Notes under the pieces: generated by a model
What the model was told of the DNA's origin: nothing
Database searches by the model: none
Seen by the model: the letters and a program-made list of their open reading frames with translations, nothing else
From: Myrica gale
Lineage: Eukaryota > Streptophyta > Magnoliopsida > Fagales > Myricaceae
Reading direction: 5' to 3'
Assembly (NCBI GenBank): GCA_963930655.1
Contig: OZ005607.1
Location: forward strand, 15,580,374 to 15,644,373
Length of the DNA stretch: 64,000 nt
Translations under genes and position numbers: made by a program
In this document: piece by piece, positions 61,001 through 64,000 of the stretch
Position numbering within the stretch: position 1 is the stretch's first letter
Layout of the letters: every line of letters begins with the position of its first letter

Positions 61001-62254
61001 TTGATGATGTTGATAAAAACCAATAAGCTGATTGTGATGTTTGACTTCGAGAGCTACCATTTGCATTAATAATAAGTTCACTTGGTTTTTACTTCGATTG
61101 ATGATGGTATGAATGGAATAGGGAACATTTAAAGTAAAAAAGGAACCAAAAAATTCCACTTGGGGCTGGAATGCACCACAAATTTCACTTGGAGCAGGAA
61201 AAACCACACTACAAATCCTGTTTTAATACTTGAGATTTGCATTCTATTTGAATAAATTACTACAAAGACTCTACAATAACATGACTTAACTAGCAACTAG
61301 TAAAACCAGTCGCCAACACAAACTAGCCCACTCTCACTTCACATGCGTGGCCCATCAAAATTTGTATTGAGGCCCATCATAATACTAATGTGTATCTTGC
61401 GAGTAACGAATGGGAAAAAAGTACTTATAAAAAAAAACGAAGGGGAAAAAAAAGTGAAAACAAGAACCAAACTATTGCATCCACGAATCTCCTATCCAAC
61501 CCTGGCATAGTTTTAGACTCCAAACCTGTATGCTTGTCTTGTTCTCAGCTGCCACATTACATGCAAGTCATTAACTAAAAATCTTCACATTTTGATGTAC
61601 CGGCTGATGATTAGACTAGGAAATAAAGAAAGAGATCCATATGTGAGAAACCAAATGATTAATTCTGAACGGAAAAAAAAAGACTAAGAGATTGAAATAA
61701 CCAGAAAAGGTATTGCTCATATGGCAATGGCCACAATGGCTTCCTCTTAACATATATAGATCAAACAAGAGACATCAGAAAAAGGCACTGTGATTCTTTA
61801 ACCCAAGGAAAAGGAAAAGAATAAAATTCTCTCGTTCCTACTGTTTGGTTGGTAAATAAGATATGGATACAAAATTAATTAAAAGAACGACAGCTACCAC
61901 GAATATCTTTTCTTAGTTTCCCTCGTTAAAAGAGAACCGAATGGCGCGTGATCTCTCAGAGTAACATAAGAACTCCAAGCAAATAAAATCTGAAATCACG
62001 ATTCAATGTGCAGAAAGAAAGGTTGACCGAACCTGAGGGGAAAACAAGATGGGGGATCGAGAACGTCCGGGGCTCTGAAGAGGAGTGTTGTTCCCCATTG
62101 AATCCGATGAACCTACGCGCCGCGGCAGACGCGAATTCGGAAGTTCGTTGTAACCAGCCCCCGGTTCACCGTTGGATCTCCGTCCCGACAACGGATCATC
62201 ATCGTCCCTCCCAATCCCATCGCCTCCTTCTTCTCTACCGCTGGCGTTTCCCAT
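54697..62254 (-). CDS. KINB1: SnRK1 regulatory subunit beta (AKINbeta1-like)
   Basis: Four coding exons on the minus strand: 62254-62033, 56528-56353, 56229-56067 and 55014-54697. All borders are GT-AG and phases agree, giving 292 aa, close to Arabidopsis KINB1/KINB2 (283/289 aa as recalled). The N-terminus MGNASGRE is an N-myristoylation signal. The AMPK glycogen-binding-type CBM48 spans about 107-187 ('IPTMITWNYGGNNVVVEGSW', 'DNW', 'SGKDHAILMVLPSGIYHYKF'). The C-terminal ASC/AMPKBI domain ends 'HVVLNHVFMEKGWASQSVVA', 'LGLTHRFQSKYVTVVLYKPL'. It scaffolds the catalytic and gamma subunits of SnRK1, the plant energy-sensing kinase. Intron 1 is about 5.5 kb; intron 3 holds a LINE. Wording is closer to KINB1 than KINB2. 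Confidence 0.96.
55124..55618 (+). mobile_element. 5'-truncated LINE in KINB1 intron 3
   Basis: About 495 bp encode the LINE ORF2 tail: 'NLRKRGVNVLDWCYLCKCDG', 'LLHCLVARELW', 'NLWRKRNERCFE', with stops after 'LPTCI' and 'GNFL'. The 3' UTR has 'tcagtatagttctttgtactg', 'caataaaatt' and a poly(A) run. A 22-bp target duplication flanks it (55102-55123 and 55619-55640) with two mismatches. The insertion is therefore older than those with perfect repeats. Antisense to KINB1. Confidence 0.92.
56529..62032 (-). other. KINB1 intron 1
   Basis: A 5.5-kb intron containing a poly-C run (57826-57843), a TG microsatellite (57979-58002) and a short hairpin at 60100-60163. Scattered small frames show no known domain. 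No independent gene is seen. Confidence 0.85.
60100..60163. repeat. Small perfect-arm hairpin in KINB1 intron 1
   Basis: Left arm 'ttgtcggacttaacctgcca' and right arm 'tggcaggtttaagtccgaca' pair with one bulged base. The loop contains two 'tgccatac' repeats. It may be a remnant of a small fold-back element. Confidence 0.75.
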
Positions 62255-62780
62255 CGCCCCTTTGCAGAAACTCTCACAGATCCACCAGGATACAAATAAA
62301 TATTACAGTCTATATTTCACGTAAAATATAGGTATAAAATCACAGCGGAGATAGAGAGAGAGAGAGAATTGAAATGCAGGTGGGGAAGGTAGTTGCAGCG
62401 AGGTGGCGGGCTGCAGGAGCTAGTTCTAGGATGCGGTTATGTAAAGGACGCTGATGTTGAGATTATTTACTGGAATTGACACGGCTAGCGTGATTAGAGA
62501 GAGGTGTAGCTCAGCCTGGTTTTGTTCTTTGATAGACACCCCTAAATTTATTTCCAGACAGGAGGAGAAATCCACGTGTGGATAAGCCTCTCAACTAATT
62601 GAGAGATAAACTTCCTATTTGTGTTACCCCACGCGCCGTTTTTTTCAGACGCACGGGCTAATTGTCTGAGCGTGTTTGCTGGGTACATTTTTTAGAGCTC
62701 ATCGCACGGTTGCTGTTGCTTGTAATTTAGCGAGTTGGGCGTCATCCCAGTCGTTAGCATAATACATATCTGATTATGGA
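62255..62780 (-). promoter_or_regulatory. KINB1 5' UTR and promoter region
   Basis: A (GA)n tract at 62352-62368 lies about 100 bp upstream of the start codon, common in plant 5' UTRs. No clear TATA box was seen. Limits are approximate. Confidence 0.4.
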
Positions 62781-62789
62781 GGGAGATTC

Positions 62790-63205
62790 TCGGATGAGGA
62801 TTTCATACAATTTTCTTTTCGAGTTTTACGGTATAATTTAAAAAGAAATAGACACAATATGTAGATTCTACTGTAGAAGTCATGTTGTCCGCATCTTTAT
62901 ATGAGTAACATTAAATGGTATATGATCCACCTATTGTCTCTATCTCTATCTGAATTGCACCATACAATTCAGACAACAGATTGCAGAGGATCCTGATATA
63001 AGATTCTCTGTATTTTTTTGCTCAATTATACAGTGCAATTTAGAGAGATAGACTTAGTTGGACCCCATTATAGGGCTCATGTTGTCCAAGATTTTATATG
63101 ATCAGCATTAAATGATGTAGAGTCCATCTGCTATGTCTATTTCTCTCTGAATTGTAGCGTACAATCGAACAGAAAATTACAAAAGATCTTAATCCTATAA
63201 TAATA
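62790..63205. repeat. Two tandem MITE-like units
   Basis: Two related stretches of about 200 bp follow each other (about 62790-62995 and 62996-63205), sharing 'catgttgtcc', 'ttatatga', 'cattaaatg' and 'gatcca/gtcca' in the same order. Within each, the ends are rough inverted repeats: 'caatttagagagatagac' against (reverse complement) 'caattcagagagaaatagac'. This suggests two copies of one small inverted-repeat element side by side. Confidence 0.6.
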
Positions 63206-63211
63206 TATATC

Positions 63212-63600
63212 TGTTGGAAGAACTCTTAGTATTCCCAACTGTTCGTTTTCCCTAAAGACTATTGGCTTTCCCAACTGTTAGTTTTCCTTAGAAAACTATT
63301 GATCTTCCCTAAGATGGTCCACTTTGTCTATTGATGATAGATAATTAACCTTTAATTATAAGGTGACTAACTCTTGATATTCTTTGATGGATGAAATAAT
63401 GATGGTAGCCCAAAGGTTGTAGGAATAATAAGTGAGTGTATCTGGTCTTGCCTATATAAAGGGACTTGTGTTTTTCATTAAAACCACCCACAAAGTTTTA
63501 AGGCTAAGACTAGAAGCCTCTCCCCTACAGAAAACTCTACTTTCTTTTATATGTATCTCGATTTTTCAAGCACAAATGTCTGGAGGTAATTTTTACTCCA
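63212..63600 (+). mobile_element. Copia 5' LTR
   Basis: 389 bp from 'tgttggaagaactc' to '...ttttactcca', with a TATA box in 'gcctatataaagggac' at about 63448. It is immediately followed at 63601 by 'tggtatct', a primer-binding site matching the start of the initiator-Met tRNA complement (usual plant Copia 'tggtatcagagc'), partly decayed. Confidence 0.65.
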
Positions 63601-63667
63601 TGGTATCTATTTTATTCCAATCCTTGTTGGCACTAATTTTTCTGATTAGCAAGATTCAGTTCATTTT

Positions 63668-63747
63668 ACTCTAGTGTATATGGACCTTGATTGTGCACTC
63701 CGTAAGAAGCAACCACCTGCTCCCACAGATACGGATACACAAGAAGT
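63668..63747 (+). pseudogene. Copia gag N-terminal fragment
   Basis: The translation 'VYMDLDCALRKKQPPAPTDT' resembles the 'xxDLALRxxxPPAPTD' block near the start of plant Copia gag. It lies about 70 bp downstream of the primer-binding site and is cut at 63748 by another LTR. Confidence 0.55.
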
Positions 63748-64000
63748 GTCACGCCCCAAATGCTAGCCCGAAGAGGGCTAATGACAGCCGCGAGCATTCG
63801 CAACGACGAACGCTCCAGCGCATGTAACTAAATTACATGCTATTACTAATTCAGAAAACATGAATTACTTTAGTTCATGAAAATACTACTGAAAAGTTTA
63901 TTTTCTTATTCATAAGCTGACACACAGACCCTCAGACGCTCTTACGCAGTGTACAAATATGTAAATAAATATACGCGTAATAAAAACGTACACCTATATC
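63748..64000. mobile_element. LTR inserted in Copia gag, runs off the window
   Basis: It starts 'tgtcacgccccaaatgc', the typical plant Gypsy LTR terminus, mirroring the '-gtgaca' ends of the Gypsy LTRs at 2071 and 13816. The rest lies outside the window, so orientation and size are unknown. Confidence 0.5.

Overview
This window is nuclear DNA of a flowering plant. It has spliced genes with GT-AG introns, an AT-rich background, and many plant LINE, Gypsy, Copia, MULE, hAT, MITE and SINE sequences. The species cannot be named from sequence alone. Three host genes are clear: a calmodulin gene (+, coding 15829-17827, 2 exons, 149 aa), a FAR1-RELATED SEQUENCE 3 (FRS3) gene (-, coding 41932-27560, 5 coding exons, 880 aa), and a SnRK1 beta-subunit gene, KINB1/AKINbeta1-like (-, coding 62254-54697, 4 coding exons, 292 aa). 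They belong to unrelated pathways: calcium signalling, transposase-derived transcription regulation, and energy-sensing kinase scaffolding.

Layout. 1-15.4 kb is transposon wreckage: a LINE 3' end; a decayed Gypsy element (- strand); a long LINE (3487-10337) with a second, 5'-truncated LINE nested in its ORF1; a Gypsy relic (+ strand); and a Copia-type LTR. 15.5-18.3 kb is the calmodulin gene. 18.3-22.4 kb holds a dispersed repeat, an LTR-like unit with a heat-shock-element-like palindrome, and a MITE. 22.39-26.64 kb is a 4.25-kb Mutator-like element with ~196-bp terminal inverted repeats, carrying a mudrA N-terminal gene fragment and, convergently, a GRF zinc-finger/coiled-coil/transmembrane pseudogene. 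27.6-41.9 kb is FRS3. Its last intron is about 10.7 kb and holds a SINE, a 5'-truncated LINE and a near full-length LINE, each with a target-site duplication. 42.7-54.4 kb is intergenic: small tandem repeats, a fold-back MITE, a long LTR split by an hAT-like element, two large-retroelement coding relics, and a GC-rich poly(A)-tailed retroposon I cannot classify. 54.7-62.3 kb is KINB1, with another LINE in intron 3. 62.8-64 kb holds two tandem MITE-like units and a Copia 5' LTR with primer-binding site, interrupted by another LTR.

Six copies of one LINE family are visible. Target-site duplications are readable for four of them, and also for the SINE, the unclassified retroposon and the hAT. 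All boundaries and splice sites were read by eye; no alignment or database search was run.
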